Shown here one piece after another: positions 33,301 through 42,874 of a stretch of DNA of 64,000 nt. A program made the position numbers and the translations under genes. Position 1 is the stretch's first letter; each line of letters starts with the position of its first letter. The notes beneath the pieces were generated by a model. That model saw only the letters and a program-made list of their open reading frames with translations, was not told the DNA's origin and ran no database searches. The DNA is from Priestia aryabhattai (lineage in GTDB: Bacteria; Bacillota; Bacilli; Bacillales; Bacillaceae_H), in assembly GCF_023715685.1 (NCBI RefSeq), contig NZ_JAMBOQ010000006.1, forward strand, positions 92,398 through 156,397, in the 5' to 3' direction.

Positions 33301-34842
33301 ATGATTGAAGCTTTAAAACAAAGCATGTACGATTTAATTGTTGAAACATCTACAAAATTGCCAAAAGACGTTCGACGTGCTATTGCAAAGGCAAAAGCGC
33401 GTGAAAATGCAGGAACACGTGCAGCAATGTCTTTAGCGACCATTACCAATAATATTAAGATGGCGGACGATAACTTATCGCCAATTTGTCAAGATACAGG
33501 TATGCCAACATTTAAAATTAAAACCCCTGTAGGAGTGAATCAGCTTCAAATTAAAGAAGCGATTTATTGGGCAATTGAGGAAGCAACAAAGCACGGAAAG
33601 CTTCGCCCTAATTCCGTAGATTCGTTAACTGGAGAAAACAGCGGTAATAATTTAGGCGGAGGCACGCCGGTTATTAAGTTTGAACAGTGGGAAAATGACT
33701 ATATTGATGCGCGTCTTATTTTAAAAGGCGGCGGCTGTGAAAATAAAAACATTCAGTATAGCCTACCTTGTGAAGTAGAAGGTTTAGGTAGAGCTGGTCG
33801 TGATTTAGACGGCATTCGTAAATGTGTGATGCACTCTGTGTATCAAGCACAGGGTCAAGGCTGTAGTGCCGGCGTCATTGGTATTGGAATCGGTGGCGAC
33901 CGTACAACAGGTTATGAATTAGCAAAAGAGCAGCTGTTCCGAAACTTAGATGACGAAAATCCAAACGCTCAGCTGAAAGAATTAGAAGAGTATGTAATGG
34001 AAAATGCCAATAAGTTAGGAATTGGTACAATGGGATTTGGCGGAGAAACGACATTGCTTGGCTGTAAAGTCGGCGTTATTCACCGCATTCCTGCTAGCTT
34101 CTATGTGTCAGTTGCTTATAACTGCTGGGCTTACCGCCGTTTAGGCGTTAAAATCAATGCCGATACAGGAAGCGTTCAAGAGTGGCTGTATCAAGAAGGC
34201 GAAGAAGTAGATTTTAATAAAAATGCAGGCGCAGAAGAGAAACAAAATGCAGATGAAACAAGAGAAGTTGTATTACAAGCACCTATTACAGAAGAACAAA
34301 TTCGTGAATTAAAAGTTGGCGACGTGGTACGCATCAACGGTATGATATATACAGGACGCGATGCCATTCACAAGCATTTAACAGATCACGATGCGCCAAT
34401 TGATTTAAATGGACAAATCATTTATCACTGTGGTCCGGTTATGTTAAAAGATGAAGATGAAAAATGGCACGTAACCGCTGCAGGACCAACAACAAGTATT
34501 CGTGAAGAACCTTACCAAGGGGATATTATGAAGAAATTTGGTATCCGCGCGGTTATTGGTAAAGGCGGTATGGGTCCTAAAACGCTTGCTGCTCTTCAAG
34601 AGCACGGCGGTGTATACTTAAATGCTATCGGCGGAGCTGCACAGTATTATGCTGACTGCATTAAGAGCGTAGAAGGCGTCGATTTGATGCAGTTCGGTAT
34701 TCCTGAAGCAATGTGGCATCTAAAAGTAGAAGGTTTTACAGCTGTAGTGACGATGGATTCACATGGAAACAGCTTGCATGCAGACGTAGACAAATCTTCA
34801 TTCGAAAAGCTTGAGCAATTTAAAGAGCCGGTATTTAAATAA
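33301..34842 (+). CDS. fumA: Class I (iron-sulfur) fumarate hydratase
   Basis: About 513 residues. Both the alpha part (residues ~1-290: PICQDTGMPTF, GGGCENKN, GCSAGVIGIGIGG) and the beta part (~315-510: GDVVRINGMIYTGRDAIHK, HCGPVM, GKGGMGP) of the class I hydro-lyase are fused. The Cys residues hold a [4Fe-4S] cluster. Catalyses fumarate to malate. B. subtilis relies on the unrelated class II CitG, so this is an extra oxygen-sensitive enzyme. GGGAGG precedes; GTG 33298 is an alternative start. Confidence 0.93.
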   Translation: MIEALKQSMYDLIVETSTKLPKDVRRAIAKAKARENAGTRAAMSLATITNNIKMADDNLSPICQDTGMPTFKIKTPVGVNQLQIKEAIYWAIEEATKHGKLRPNSVDSLTGENSGNNLGGGTPVIKFEQWENDYIDARLILKGGGCENKNIQYSLPCEVEGLGRAGRDLDGIRKCVMHSVYQAQGQGCSAGVIGIGIGGDRTTGYELAKEQLFRNLDDENPNAQLKELEEYVMENANKLGIGTMGFGGETTLLGCKVGVIHRIPASFYVSVAYNCWAYRRLGVKINADTGSVQEWLYQEGEEVDFNKNAGAEEKQNADETREVVLQAPITEEQIRELKVGDVVRINGMIYTGRDAIHKHLTDHDAPIDLNGQIIYHCGPVMLKDEDEKWHVTAAGPTTSIREEPYQGDIMKKFGIRAVIGKGGMGPKTLAALQEHGGVYLNAIGGAAQYYADCIKSVEGVDLMQFGIPEAMWHLKVEGFTAVVTMDSHGNSLHADVDKSSFEKLEQFKEPVFK

Positions 34843-34936
34843 TCATACGTCCGGAACGTATGGTAAAAAGTAACGTTCATGAACGAGAAAATTGAGTGGA
34901 TACTAAGCGTAAAATGACTTCCGAAAGGAGCTTCTT

Positions 34937-35746
34937 ATGCGCCGGTTCACCTTTTTTCTCGTTTTTTTATTCGTGATGTCAACAGGCATAGCATCTGTTG
35001 AAGCACAAATGTATCCAAACACTCCTATCAGCTGGGGGTTTCAAAAAAGTAAAAATCACAAGCCCGCATCCGCAGGTACAGCTTATGAACAAATTCTTGC
35101 TAAGTATGATGCTTTTTACCTCGGAGATACAAATGAAAAAAATATTTATTTAACGTTTGATAACGGTTATGAAAATGGTTATACACCCCAGGTATTAGAC
35201 GTGCTCAAAAAAAGAAAGGTTCCTGCGACGTTCTTTGTAACAGGACACTATTTAAAAGAAGAGCCTGAGCTGATTAAGCGAATGGTAAAAGAAGGGCATA
35301 TTGTCGGGAATCATTCATGGCATCACCCTGACTTAACTCAAGTAGATGATGCACGTTTTAAAGAGGAATTACAAAAAGTAAAAGATGAATACAAGCACAT
35401 TACAGGTCGTGATGAAATGAAATATCTTCGTTCACCTAGAGGGGTATTTAGCGAACGAACGCTAGCTCTTTCAAAGCAAGAGGGCTATACGAATGTATTT
35501 TGGTCACTTGCCTTTGTTGACTGGAAAGTGAATGAACAAAAAGGCTGGCGCTACTCATACGACAACATGATGGCTCAAATACATCCAGGTGCCATCATGC
35601 TTTTGCATACCGTTTCAAAGGATAACGCGGATGCGTTAGATAAAGCGATTGTGGATTTAAAAAAGCAGGGCTATAGGTTTAAAAGTATTGATGATTTAAT
35701 GAACGAACGCAAACAAATAAAGAAAAGTCCTTCTAAAAAGAAATAA
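34937..35746 (+). CDS. pdaA: Peptidoglycan N-acetylmuramic acid deacetylase PdaA
   Basis: 269 residues with a signal peptide (1-23). NodB polysaccharide deacetylase motifs: TFDNGYENGY (motif 1, with Asn in place of the second Asp as in PdaA), HSWHHPDLT (metal His pair), RSPRGVFS, and LLHTVSK. In B. subtilis PdaA makes muramic delta-lactam in spore cortex, needed for germination. The KSPSKKK tail is basic. Own terminator downstream. Confidence 0.94.
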   Translation: MRRFTFFLVFLFVMSTGIASVEAQMYPNTPISWGFQKSKNHKPASAGTAYEQILAKYDAFYLGDTNEKNIYLTFDNGYENGYTPQVLDVLKKRKVPATFFVTGHYLKEEPELIKRMVKEGHIVGNHSWHHPDLTQVDDARFKEELQKVKDEYKHITGRDEMKYLRSPRGVFSERTLALSKQEGYTNVFWSLAFVDWKVNEQKGWRYSYDNMMAQIHPGAIMLLHTVSKDNADALDKAIVDLKKQGYRFKSIDDLMNERKQIKKSPSKKK

Positions 35747-35749
35747 AGA

Positions 35750-35788
35750 TAAAAACCGACGGGAATGTTTCTCCTGTCGGTTTTTTGC
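35750..35788 (+). terminator. Terminator after pdaA
   Basis: AACCGAC-GGGA and CTCC-TGTCGGTT arms followed by T6. Confidence 0.82.
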
Positions 35789-35908
35789 TGTTGAAGTGTT
35801 ATAATATGCGTTGATGTCTTTTTTAAAGCTATACGGTCTAATAGGTTTTAAGCAGCTAAGGACCGTTAATAACTATATAAAGAATTTAAACTAATCGGAG
35901 TTGGTCTC

Positions 35909-37294
35909 ATGAATAAACCAAAAACTGAAATGAAAGTTCAAAAAGGACAAACATTTCCGTTGACTATAAAAAGACTCGGTATTAATGGAGAAGGCGTAGG
36001 ATATTTTAAGCGCCAAGTCGTCTTCGTGCCGGGAGCATTACCAAATGAAGAAGTGGTTGTAGAAGCAACAAATGTTCAGCATAAGTTTGCCGAAGGAAAG
36101 ATTAAGCGAATTCGTAAAAAATCCCCTCATCGCGTAGAAGCACCCTGTCCTATTTATGAACAGTGCGGAGGTTGTCAGCTTCAGCACTTATCCTATGAAG
36201 GTCAGTTAGAATCCAAGCGCGATATTGTTCTGCAAGCGTTCGAACGTCACAGTTCATTAAAAAAAGTAGAAGCGAAAACACGCCAAACAATTGGCATGGA
36301 AGATCCGTGGGGCTATCGTAATAAATCTCAGTTTCAAGTAGGTGTGGATAAACAAAAAGTCATCGCTGGTTTGTATGGACTGAATTCTCATCGACTGATT
36401 GACATTGAAAACTGTCCTATTCAGCATGGAGCCACGAATCACGTGACAAAAGAAATAAAACGAATTTTACAAGATCTTCAAATTCCTATCTACAATGAGC
36501 GCAAACGCCGTGGGATTGTACGTACCATCGTATCTCGAGTAGGATTTGAAACGGGTGAAGTGCAAATTGTCCTGATTACGGCTAAACAAGAAATTCCGAA
36601 AAAAGAGCTGCTGATTAAAGAAATTCAGCGTCGTCTACCGGAAGTGAAATCGCTCGTACAAAACGTAAATGGTCAAAAAACATCGCTTATTTTTGGAGAC
36701 GAAACGTTTACACTCGCTGGAAAGTCGGTGATCCAAGAAACGTTAGGAGATATCTCGTTCGAACTTTCAGCACGTGCATTTTTCCAGTTGAATCCTCTTC
36801 AAACAGTGAAGCTATATGACGAAGTAAAAAAAGCAGCTGCGCTAACAGGCAATGAAAAAATTGTAGATGCCTATTGCGGAGTAGGTACAATTGGCTTATG
36901 GCTTGCTAAAGATGCCAAAGAAATTCGCGGAATGGACACGATTGAAGAATCCATTGTAGATGCGCGAAAAAATGCTAAAGATCATGGGTTCGAACATGCC
37001 ACATATGTAACGGGTCCGGCTGAAAAATGGATGCCGCAGTGGGTAAAAGAAGGCTGGAAGCCAGACGTTATCGTCGTTGACCCACCGCGAACAGGTTGTG
37101 ATGATAAGCTTCTAAAAACAATTTTACAAGTGAAGCCAAAGAAAGTGGTTTACGTTTCTTGTAATCCATCCACATTAGCGAAAGATGTGCAACAGCTGTC
37201 GAAGGCTTATAATGTTGATTACATTCAGCCTGTGGATATGTTTCCTCATACAGCGCATGTGGAGAATGTGGTGAGTTTGACGTTGAAGAAGTGA
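35909..37294 (+). CDS. rlmD: RlmD/TrmA-type RNA 5-methyluridine methyltransferase (YfjO-like)
   Basis: 461 residues. N-terminal TRAM domain (~8-65), Fe-S cluster cysteines [15 protein letters not shown] with a fourth Cys in IENCPIQHG, then a SAM-dependent methyltransferase with [26 protein letters not shown] and the catalytic Cys in [14 protein letters not shown]. Modifies uridine C5 in 23S rRNA or tRNA; which site cannot be told from sequence. In B. subtilis yfjO lies near pdaA, consistent with this neighbourhood. Confidence 0.9.
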   Translation: MNKPKTEMKVQKGQTFPLTIKRLGINGEGVGYFKRQVVFVPGALPNEEVVVEATNVQHKFAEGKIKRIRKKSPHRVEAPCPIYEQCGGCQLQHLSYEGQLESKRDIVLQAFERHSSLKKVEAKTRQTIGMEDPWGYRNKSQFQVGVDKQKVIAGLYGLNSHRLIDIENCPIQHGATNHVTKEIKRILQDLQIPIYNERKRRGIVRTIVSRVGFETGEVQIVLITAKQEIPKKELLIKEIQRRLPEVKSLVQNVNGQKTSLIFGDETFTLAGKSVIQETLGDISFELSARAFFQLNPLQTVKLYDEVKKAAALTGNEKIVDAYCGVGTIGLWLAKDAKEIRGMDTIEESIVDARKNAKDHGFEHATYVTGPAEKWMPQWVKEGWKPDVIVVDPPRTGCDDKLLKTILQVKPKKVVYVSCNPSTLAKDVQQLSKAYNVDYIQPVDMFPHTAHVENVVSLTLKK

Positions 37295-37449
37295 ATAGGT
37301 GAGAAGTGGAGGGCAGGGCTGGGTTTCTGCTCTTTTTTGCTTGGGGTAGGGTGAGCCTTATCACAAGTAAAGGAATAAGGTTTTTATGATTGAATACATT
37401 TTATTCCCTTCTTTTGAAAAAGGAAAATAAATGAAACTGATCTTTCCTG

Positions 37450-37478
37450 TTGACAAAGCATGCGACTGGTATTAGAAT
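37450..37478 (+). promoter_or_regulatory. Sigma-A promoter of the glycine-riboswitch transcript
   Basis: TTGACA (37450-37455), 17-bp spacer, TAGAAT (37473-37478). It lies ~88 bp before the aptamer. The 505-bp gap between rlmD and the permease is explained by this promoter, the aptamer and a terminator. Confidence 0.85.
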
Positions 37479-37565
37479 AAACAACTATTCGACAGTCATT
37501 ATATTGATCGAAAAATTTAATACGTAGAAAGCTATGATTGCTATGGATCACACTATAGCAGGAGC

Positions 37566-37637
37566 AGCTTCTGGAGAGATCGCGAGAGTTTCGCGACGCC
37601 GAAGGGTTCACAATCTCAGGCAAAAGGACAGAAGAGT
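37566..37637 (+). promoter_or_regulatory. Glycine riboswitch, single aptamer
   Basis: Outer helix CTTCTG/CAGAAG encloses CTGGAGAGA, GCCGAAGGGTTCACAA, CTCAGGCAAAAGGACAGAAG: the conserved glycine aptamer core. Only one aptamer is evident, unlike the usual tandem pair. A terminator follows at 37705-37738, so binding of glycine probably switches termination ahead of the permease gene. Confidence 0.92.
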
Positions 37638-37704
37638 ACCGGATATTTATTTGGCATGTTAATAATTGTTAGCATATACTATAATATTTGTTATTCTTAT
37701 GACC

Positions 37705-37738
37705 ATGAGATTGGAGCGCATCCAATCTCTTTTTTTAT
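37705..37738 (+). terminator. Riboswitch expression-platform terminator
   Basis: GAGATTGGA GCGCA TCCAATCTC followed by T8. It is 62 bp before the permease start codon. Confidence 0.85.
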
Positions 37739-37799
37739 TGGACTTTATTTGTAGTCCGCACGATTGCATCAAAGGTTTTATTGTTAGGAGGAGTTAGAG

Positions 37800-39152
37800 T
37801 TGGAACAACGAGAATTAAAGAGGGATTTATCCAATCGTCATGTTCAGCTAATCGCGATTGGGGGAACCATTGGTACGGGGTTATTTTTAGGTTCTGGTAA
37901 AGCAATACAGCTTGCAGGTCCCTCTATCATCTTTGCTTATTTAATTGTTGGTATTGCGCTTTTCTTTGTGATGAGAGCGCTAGGAGAACTGCTGCTGTCT
38001 AAAGCAGGTTATCAATCGTTAACAGATATTGCTGAAGAGTATCTTGGACCGTGGGCTTCATTTGTAACGGGATGGACCTACTGGTTTTGTTGGATCATGA
38101 CCGCTATGGCTGATGTGATTGCAGTTGGTGTATATGTAAAATATTGGTTCGATATCCCTCAGTGGATTCCTGCACTTATTTGTGTAATCATTTTATTAGG
38201 GCTTAACTTATTAACCGTAAAATTATTTGGAGAATTAGAGTTTTGGTTTGCTTTAATAAAGGTTATTACGATTCTTGTGTTAATTGTTATTGGGGTTATT
38301 TTGCTGGTAATGGGATTTAAAACAGATGCAGGATCCGTTACTGTTCAAAATCTTTGGAATCATGGAGGACTGTTTCCAAATGGAGTTTCAGGTTTCCTAC
38401 TTTCATTCCAAATGGTTGTCTTTGCATATGTAGGGGTTGAATTAGTAGGGGTATCGGCAGCAGAAACATCAAATCCAGAAAAAAATATTCCATCGGCCAT
38501 TAATAAAATCCCGCTGAGAATCTTATTTTTCTATGTTGGAGCGCTTATCGTTCTCTTATTTATTAACCCGTGGATGGAATTAAATGCAGCGGAAAGCCCG
38601 TTTGTTAAAACGTTTAGTTTAGTCGGAATTCCACTTGCTGCTGGAATTATTAATTTTGTTGTATTAACTTCAGCCGCTTCTGCTTGTAATAGCGGGATGT
38701 TTTCAACAAGCCGTATCTTATATAATTTAAGTAAAAATGACCAAGGGCCATCTAAGTTTGCAAAACTGAACAAAAATCACGTACCAAGTAATGGATTGTT
38801 TGTATCTACGCTGGTCATTTCAGCGGGAGCTCTGTTAAGCAAACTTATACCAGACCAAGCTTTTGGCATTGTAACAACCATTAGCGCTATTTGTTTTATT
38901 TGGGTGTGGAGTCTCATTCTGATTTGCCATCTAAGATATAAAAAAACGCGCCCGCAACTGCATGCAACATCAACATTCAAAGCACCATTAACACCCTTTA
39001 TAAACTATGTTGTGCTAGCGTTGTTTGCAGTGATTCTTGTTATTATGATGTTTTCTGATGCTACGCGTCCATCCTTATTGTTGACGCCTGTTTGGTTTAT
39101 TCTCTTATTTGGTTTTTACTGGACTAGAAGGAGAAAGAAAATAAATCTTTAA
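37800..39152 (+). CDS. Amino acid permease (AAT family, CycA/GabP-like)
   Basis: 450 residues, twelve membrane spans, with the APC opening RHVQLIAIGGTIGTGLFLGSG and GVELVGVSAAETSNPEKNIP. Start is TTG after AGGAGGAG. The glycine riboswitch in the leader points to a role in glycine (or D-alanine/D-serine, as for CycA) transport. Whether it imports or helps remove glycine depends on whether the switch is on or off with ligand; the terminator hints at control, not at direction. Confidence 0.9.
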   Translation: MEQRELKRDLSNRHVQLIAIGGTIGTGLFLGSGKAIQLAGPSIIFAYLIVGIALFFVMRALGELLLSKAGYQSLTDIAEEYLGPWASFVTGWTYWFCWIMTAMADVIAVGVYVKYWFDIPQWIPALICVIILLGLNLLTVKLFGELEFWFALIKVITILVLIVIGVILLVMGFKTDAGSVTVQNLWNHGGLFPNGVSGFLLSFQMVVFAYVGVELVGVSAAETSNPEKNIPSAINKIPLRILFFYVGALIVLLFINPWMELNAAESPFVKTFSLVGIPLAAGIINFVVLTSAASACNSGMFSTSRILYNLSKNDQGPSKFAKLNKNHVPSNGLFVSTLVISAGALLSKLIPDQAFGIVTTISAICFIWVWSLILICHLRYKKTRPQLHATSTFKAPLTPFINYVVLALFAVILVIMMFSDATRPSLLLTPVWFILLFGFYWTRRRKKINL

Positions 39153-39211
39153 AGGCAAGAAAATCAGCAGTAAATGAACCTGTTTTTTAATAAAAGAAAT
39201 AGTAAACTTGT

Positions 39212-39243
39212 GACCTCATCATTCCGTGATGGGGTCTTTTTAT
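39212..39243 (+). terminator. Terminator after the permease gene
   Basis: GACCTCATCA TTCCG TGATGGGGTC then T5. The rest of the 332-bp gap to the kinase gene holds no gene; a TACAAT at 39442-39449 region and TGGAGG are the only signals I see. Confidence 0.83.
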
Positions 39244-39484
39244 TGGAGGATAAATAATTGATTTCTACTGCATGAAGAAAATGCAGGAAGCAAAGGTTAT
39301 ATAAGAACCCTAAAGAAATTGTTCTAACAGAAAACACAGTGATAAAGCTCATAGTTTTCTTATAGCAATGTAGAACAAAATGCTATTCTTCTGTGTCTAA
39401 AGGTGGAATTCCGTCATTTATATGGAAAAGTTTTCATTTTGCAGTACAATGGAGGTAGACTTCATTAGATTAAGGTGAACAAAC

Positions 39485-41626
39485 ATGAAATGGTTTAAAT
39501 CTCATACGTTTTGGAAAATCTTCACGATTAATGTGCTTCTTATTTGTACCGTACTGACGCTAATGTTTATTGTTTCAAGAGTTATGCTGCCTAATATTTC
39601 TCAAGATCAATATCGACAGGTAACTGATAAAACCGTCAAGAGAATGAAAGAGCAAATTAACGTCGTCATTAAAGATATTTGGAGCCTGGGCGACGAGGTA
39701 CAGCGAGATCCTATTTTTTTATCGGATGATGAACAAGAGATAGACAAAGAACTGCAGAAAATAGTCAATATTTCACCGTATATCGATAGCGGAACCATTT
39801 TTAATACAAAAGGGTATGTTGAGCATTATTACCCGAATGATTTAAAGAGTATGAAACATGTGAACTTAAGTAAAAGAAAATATTTTCAAGAAGCGCTGCG
39901 AACCAAAAAAATATATTTAAGCGATGTCGTTTCAGCAGATACAAAGCATTACATTGTGGTGATGGCGATTCCTATTTTGGATGGGCAGCAAAATGTAAAA
40001 AAGGTCATAAATTTAGCGCTGCGCATTGAAGAAAATAAAAGCTTTCAATCCATTTTTCGAACGTTCGATATAGGAGAGAACGGCTATACGTTTATTGTAG
40101 ACCGCAATGGTAGAATTATTTCTCACCCTGAGAAACAGAGAATCGGTGAAAATGCCAGGGGAAATGAAATCGTCCAGGAAACGATGAATCATAAATCAGG
40201 ATATCAGCGCGTTGTGAACACCGAAGGTAAGTATTTCTTTGCGTCTTTCGAATATATTCCTGTTTTGGATTGGGGAATTATTGCTGAATTACCCGTTGAA
40301 GAAATTTACAGGCCTTATAAAATGTTTGAAAAAACGCTTTGGACCGTTTCAGGTATTACAATTTTACTGCTTTCTTTTTTTACTGCGTTATATGCAAGGG
40401 AAATTGTGAATCCTATTCGTAAACTATATGAATTGGCGGAACAAGTAGCGCGCGGGAATTTTAATCAAAAAATTCCGGAACGAGAAATTGAGCGGGGCGA
40501 AATCGGTATTTTATCTAAACAGTTTAATGAAATGATTAGCTATATATGCCATTCTAAAGCAAATTTACAGCAAAAAGAAAATCAGCTGCAGGAACAAAAA
40601 ACGTTTTTAAGACAAGTCATTGACATTAATCCAAGCTATATTTATGCTATCAATCAAAAAAGGGAGTTCATTCTCGTTAATGAATCTTTTGCGTTGCTGC
40701 TAGGTGAAAAATCTGATGACTTGATTGGACAATCAATTGATAAATATCAGTTCAACCTTCAATCAGACCTTTTATATAAAGGGGCGTTTTCAAATTGTAC
40801 GCAAAAAGGGATGGTATTAGAAGAACAGTTTAAAGATTCGAAAGGAAACTGGCGCTGGGTCGAAACAGCAAAACTTCCTATTGTGAATAAAAAACAGGAA
40901 GTGATTCAAATGCTGTGCGTATCGACGGATATTACGGAGCGTAAAAAAGCAGAAGAGAAGCTTAGAACTTCTGAGAAGCTTGCCGTTGTAGGAGAACTTG
41001 CAGCTGGAGTGGCTCATGAAATCAAAAATCCTTTGACCTCTTTAAAAGGTTTTGTTCACTTATTAAAAGAACAACATCCCAAAGATGCTTTGTATATAGA
41101 TATCATGGAAACTGAATTACAACGAATGAATGGAATTGTAGAAGAATTTTTGATGTTAGGAAAACCTCAGGTCATGAATGTTGAACCTTTGAATATGCAA
41201 GCGCTTGTTCAAGAAGTGTGCTCACTTCTTGAACCTGAAGCAGTAGAAAAAAAGGTAGCTTTCATATTTGAAAGGGACGACCATTTACCACAGGTGTATG
41301 GAGATAAAAATCAGTTAAAACAAGTATTTATTAATATTATTAAAAACTCTATCGAAGCAATGCCTGAAGGAGGGGATATTCATATTACTATTAAAGCAAA
41401 AGAAAACCACCTTTGGCTGCAGCTTGCTGATGAAGGACAAGGTATTCCTCCTGAACGGTTAGCGAAGATAGGCGAGCCTTTTTATAGTACAAAAGAAAAA
41501 GGTACAGGCTTAGGGCTGATGGTCAGCTATCGGATTATTAAAGCTCACCATGCGCAGATGACATTTTCTAGTCAGTTAAATCAAGGAACAAGTGTGGATA
41601 TATTGTTTCCAATCATAAAAAAGTAG
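39485..41626 (+). CDS. Orphan membrane sensor histidine kinase, sporulation-kinase type
   Basis: 713 residues: membrane span ~12-32, extracytoplasmic dCache domain (~35-275), second span ~280-302, HAMP (~303-355), short coiled coil, PAS (~370-490), HisKA with His511 in GVAHEIKNPLTSLKGF, and HATPase with NIIKNSIEAMPEGG, DEGQGIP and GTGLGLM. The HEIKNPLTSLKGF box is typical of KinA-E that feed Spo0F. No response regulator is adjacent, as expected for the phosphorelay. The dCache fold suggests a small organic ligand such as a carboxylate or amino acid. Confidence 0.9.
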   Translation: MKWFKSHTFWKIFTINVLLICTVLTLMFIVSRVMLPNISQDQYRQVTDKTVKRMKEQINVVIKDIWSLGDEVQRDPIFLSDDEQEIDKELQKIVNISPYIDSGTIFNTKGYVEHYYPNDLKSMKHVNLSKRKYFQEALRTKKIYLSDVVSADTKHYIVVMAIPILDGQQNVKKVINLALRIEENKSFQSIFRTFDIGENGYTFIVDRNGRIISHPEKQRIGENARGNEIVQETMNHKSGYQRVVNTEGKYFFASFEYIPVLDWGIIAELPVEEIYRPYKMFEKTLWTVSGITILLLSFFTALYAREIVNPIRKLYELAEQVARGNFNQKIPEREIERGEIGILSKQFNEMISYICHSKANLQQKENQLQEQKTFLRQVIDINPSYIYAINQKREFILVNESFALLLGEKSDDLIGQSIDKYQFNLQSDLLYKGAFSNCTQKGMVLEEQFKDSKGNWRWVETAKLPIVNKKQEVIQMLCVSTDITERKKAEEKLRTSEKLAVVGELAAGVAHEIKNPLTSLKGFVHLLKEQHPKDALYIDIMETELQRMNGIVEEFLMLGKPQVMNVEPLNMQALVQEVCSLLEPEAVEKKVAFIFERDDHLPQVYGDKNQLKQVFINIIKNSIEAMPEGGDIHITIKAKENHLWLQLADEGQGIPPERLAKIGEPFYSTKEKGTGLGLMVSYRIIKAHHAQMTFSSQLNQGTSVDILFPIIKK

Positions 41627-41650
41627 GGGAACTTCCCCTACTTTTTATTA
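41617..41650 (+). terminator. Terminator after the kinase gene
   Basis: AAAAGTAGGGGA AC TTCCCCTACTTTTT, overlapping the stop codon. Confidence 0.85.
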
Positions 41651-41711
41651 TTATACTTATAATATATCAAAAGCCTTGATATTACTAAAACAAATGAAAT
41701 TGCTAAAGGAG

Positions 41712-41906
41712 ATATCCACAAGTTAACAAGAAGTTAACTGCTGAATTATATAGGATATTCACAACTTTATCCACACTATTCACATTTTTTCAGAAAATTT
41801 ACATAAAAACTACCCACTGTCATTTCAAGTTATGAAAGCGGTAATATACATATTCAATAAAGTTATTCACATTATCCACATAATTGTGGGTAAACTTTGT
41901 GGATAT
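41712..41906. promoter_or_regulatory. Cluster of eight DnaA-box sequences
   Basis: Within 195 bp of a 423-bp gene-free gap: consensus TTATNCACA at 41767-41775, 41863-41871 and 41872-41880; one-mismatch boxes at 41712-41720, 41755-41763, 41776-41784 on the plus strand and 41885-41893, 41898-41906 on the minus strand. The flanks are AT-rich. B. subtilis has comparable intergenic DnaA-box clusters that temper initiation. A hairpin at 41975-42012 (ACGTCCTT/AAGGACGT) lies between the cluster and yfhE. Confidence 0.85.
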
Positions 41907-42049
41907 ATTAGAGTATTAAAAAAACTTAAATCATACGCATAAAATCTTCGTGTTATTATTTTTACATAATATAAAACGTCCTTCCGATACACACTGTACA
42001 GAAAGGACGTTGGTATGATCAAGCGTTGGATAGAGATGTTTTGCCTCAC

Positions 42050-42166
42050 TTATTTTTTCGTGTAGCCGCCTGCACGGTCTGCTTTTTTAAACTCGCGGCC
42101 GTAATAGATTTCTTGAGCGCTACTTAACGTATTTTTTGCGTTTTCTTTTCGTTTCTTTTCAGACAT
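42050..42166 (-). CDS. yfhE: YfhE-family small protein, 38 aa
   Basis: Begins MSEKKRKENAKNTLSSAQEI and ends KKADRAGGYTKK; ATG follows TGGAGG. The ADRAGGY tail is the YfhE signature. In B. subtilis yfhE lies close to yfhF and recX, matching this order. Function unknown. Confidence 0.8.
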   Translation of the reverse strand: MSEKKRKENAKNTLSSAQEIYYGREFKKADRAGGYTKK

Positions 42167-42267
42167 AAAAAAACCTCCAATTAACGTTTTTCGATCATGC
42201 TACTTATTTTTTCCAGAACCTCTCGTTTTTAATCATAAAAAAAGCTCTCCGTGTAACGGAGAGACTC

Positions 42268-42828
42268 TTACGCTTCTTTAAGCTGATGATCTTCTTGAAC
42301 GTCTTGTTCGTGACGCAAGTAGTATAATGTATACAAGTCTTTTGGAATTTCGTATAAATCATATATGACTTCATGTTGATTAATTTCATCGTATAAAGCT
42401 TTGTGCGTTTCATTCGCAAGTACTGCATAAGGCAGTTTTTCTGCAGCCTTAATAGACCTAATATTGATTTTGCGAATTCGCATAAAAATTCGCTCTATAT
42501 TTAACTCAAAGAACAGTTCATTAAAGAACGCTTCTTTTGCAATTTGATTATATCCTTTTCCATGAAACGGTTTGCCAAGCCAAGTGCCTAAAAAACCAGC
42601 TTGGTCCTGTACATCAAATAAATTAATGGTGCCGATAGGATTACCCCATTCATCTAAAATCGTGCGAGAAATAATTTCTCCATGTTCTTCTGCTTCCATC
42701 GTTTGTTTAGTCACAAATAAGAATTCTTCATAGGAATGGGCTTTATGACGAACAAAAGGGAAGACATCAGGATGTACCATGAGTTCGTATAGAGATTGAC
42801 AGTCATTTAGGTCACGTTTTTTTAACAT
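42268..42828 (-). CDS. GNAT family N-acetyltransferase (RimJ/RimL type)
   Basis: 186 residues. GNAT acetyl-CoA site around GTWLGKPFHGKGYNQIAKEA and the later NIRSIKAAEKL motif. ATG 42828 is 7 nt after AGGAGGG; in the leader CCCTC (just upstream) can pair with that GAGGG and hide the ribosome site. It is preceded by a dedicated promoter and an unusual structured leader (42875-42965). Substrate (ribosomal protein N-terminus, amino acid or drug) unknown. Confidence 0.85.
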   Translation of the reverse strand: MLKKRDLNDCQSLYELMVHPDVFPFVRHKAHSYEEFLFVTKQTMEAEEHGEIISRTILDEWGNPIGTINLFDVQDQAGFLGTWLGKPFHGKGYNQIAKEAFFNELFFELNIERIFMRIRKINIRSIKAAEKLPYAVLANETHKALYDEINQHEVIYDLYEIPKDLYTLYYLRHEQDVQEDHQLKEA

Positions 42829-42874
42829 AACTTTTCCCTCCTGATCGAGGGTATATACAGACTCCAATCAAGTC

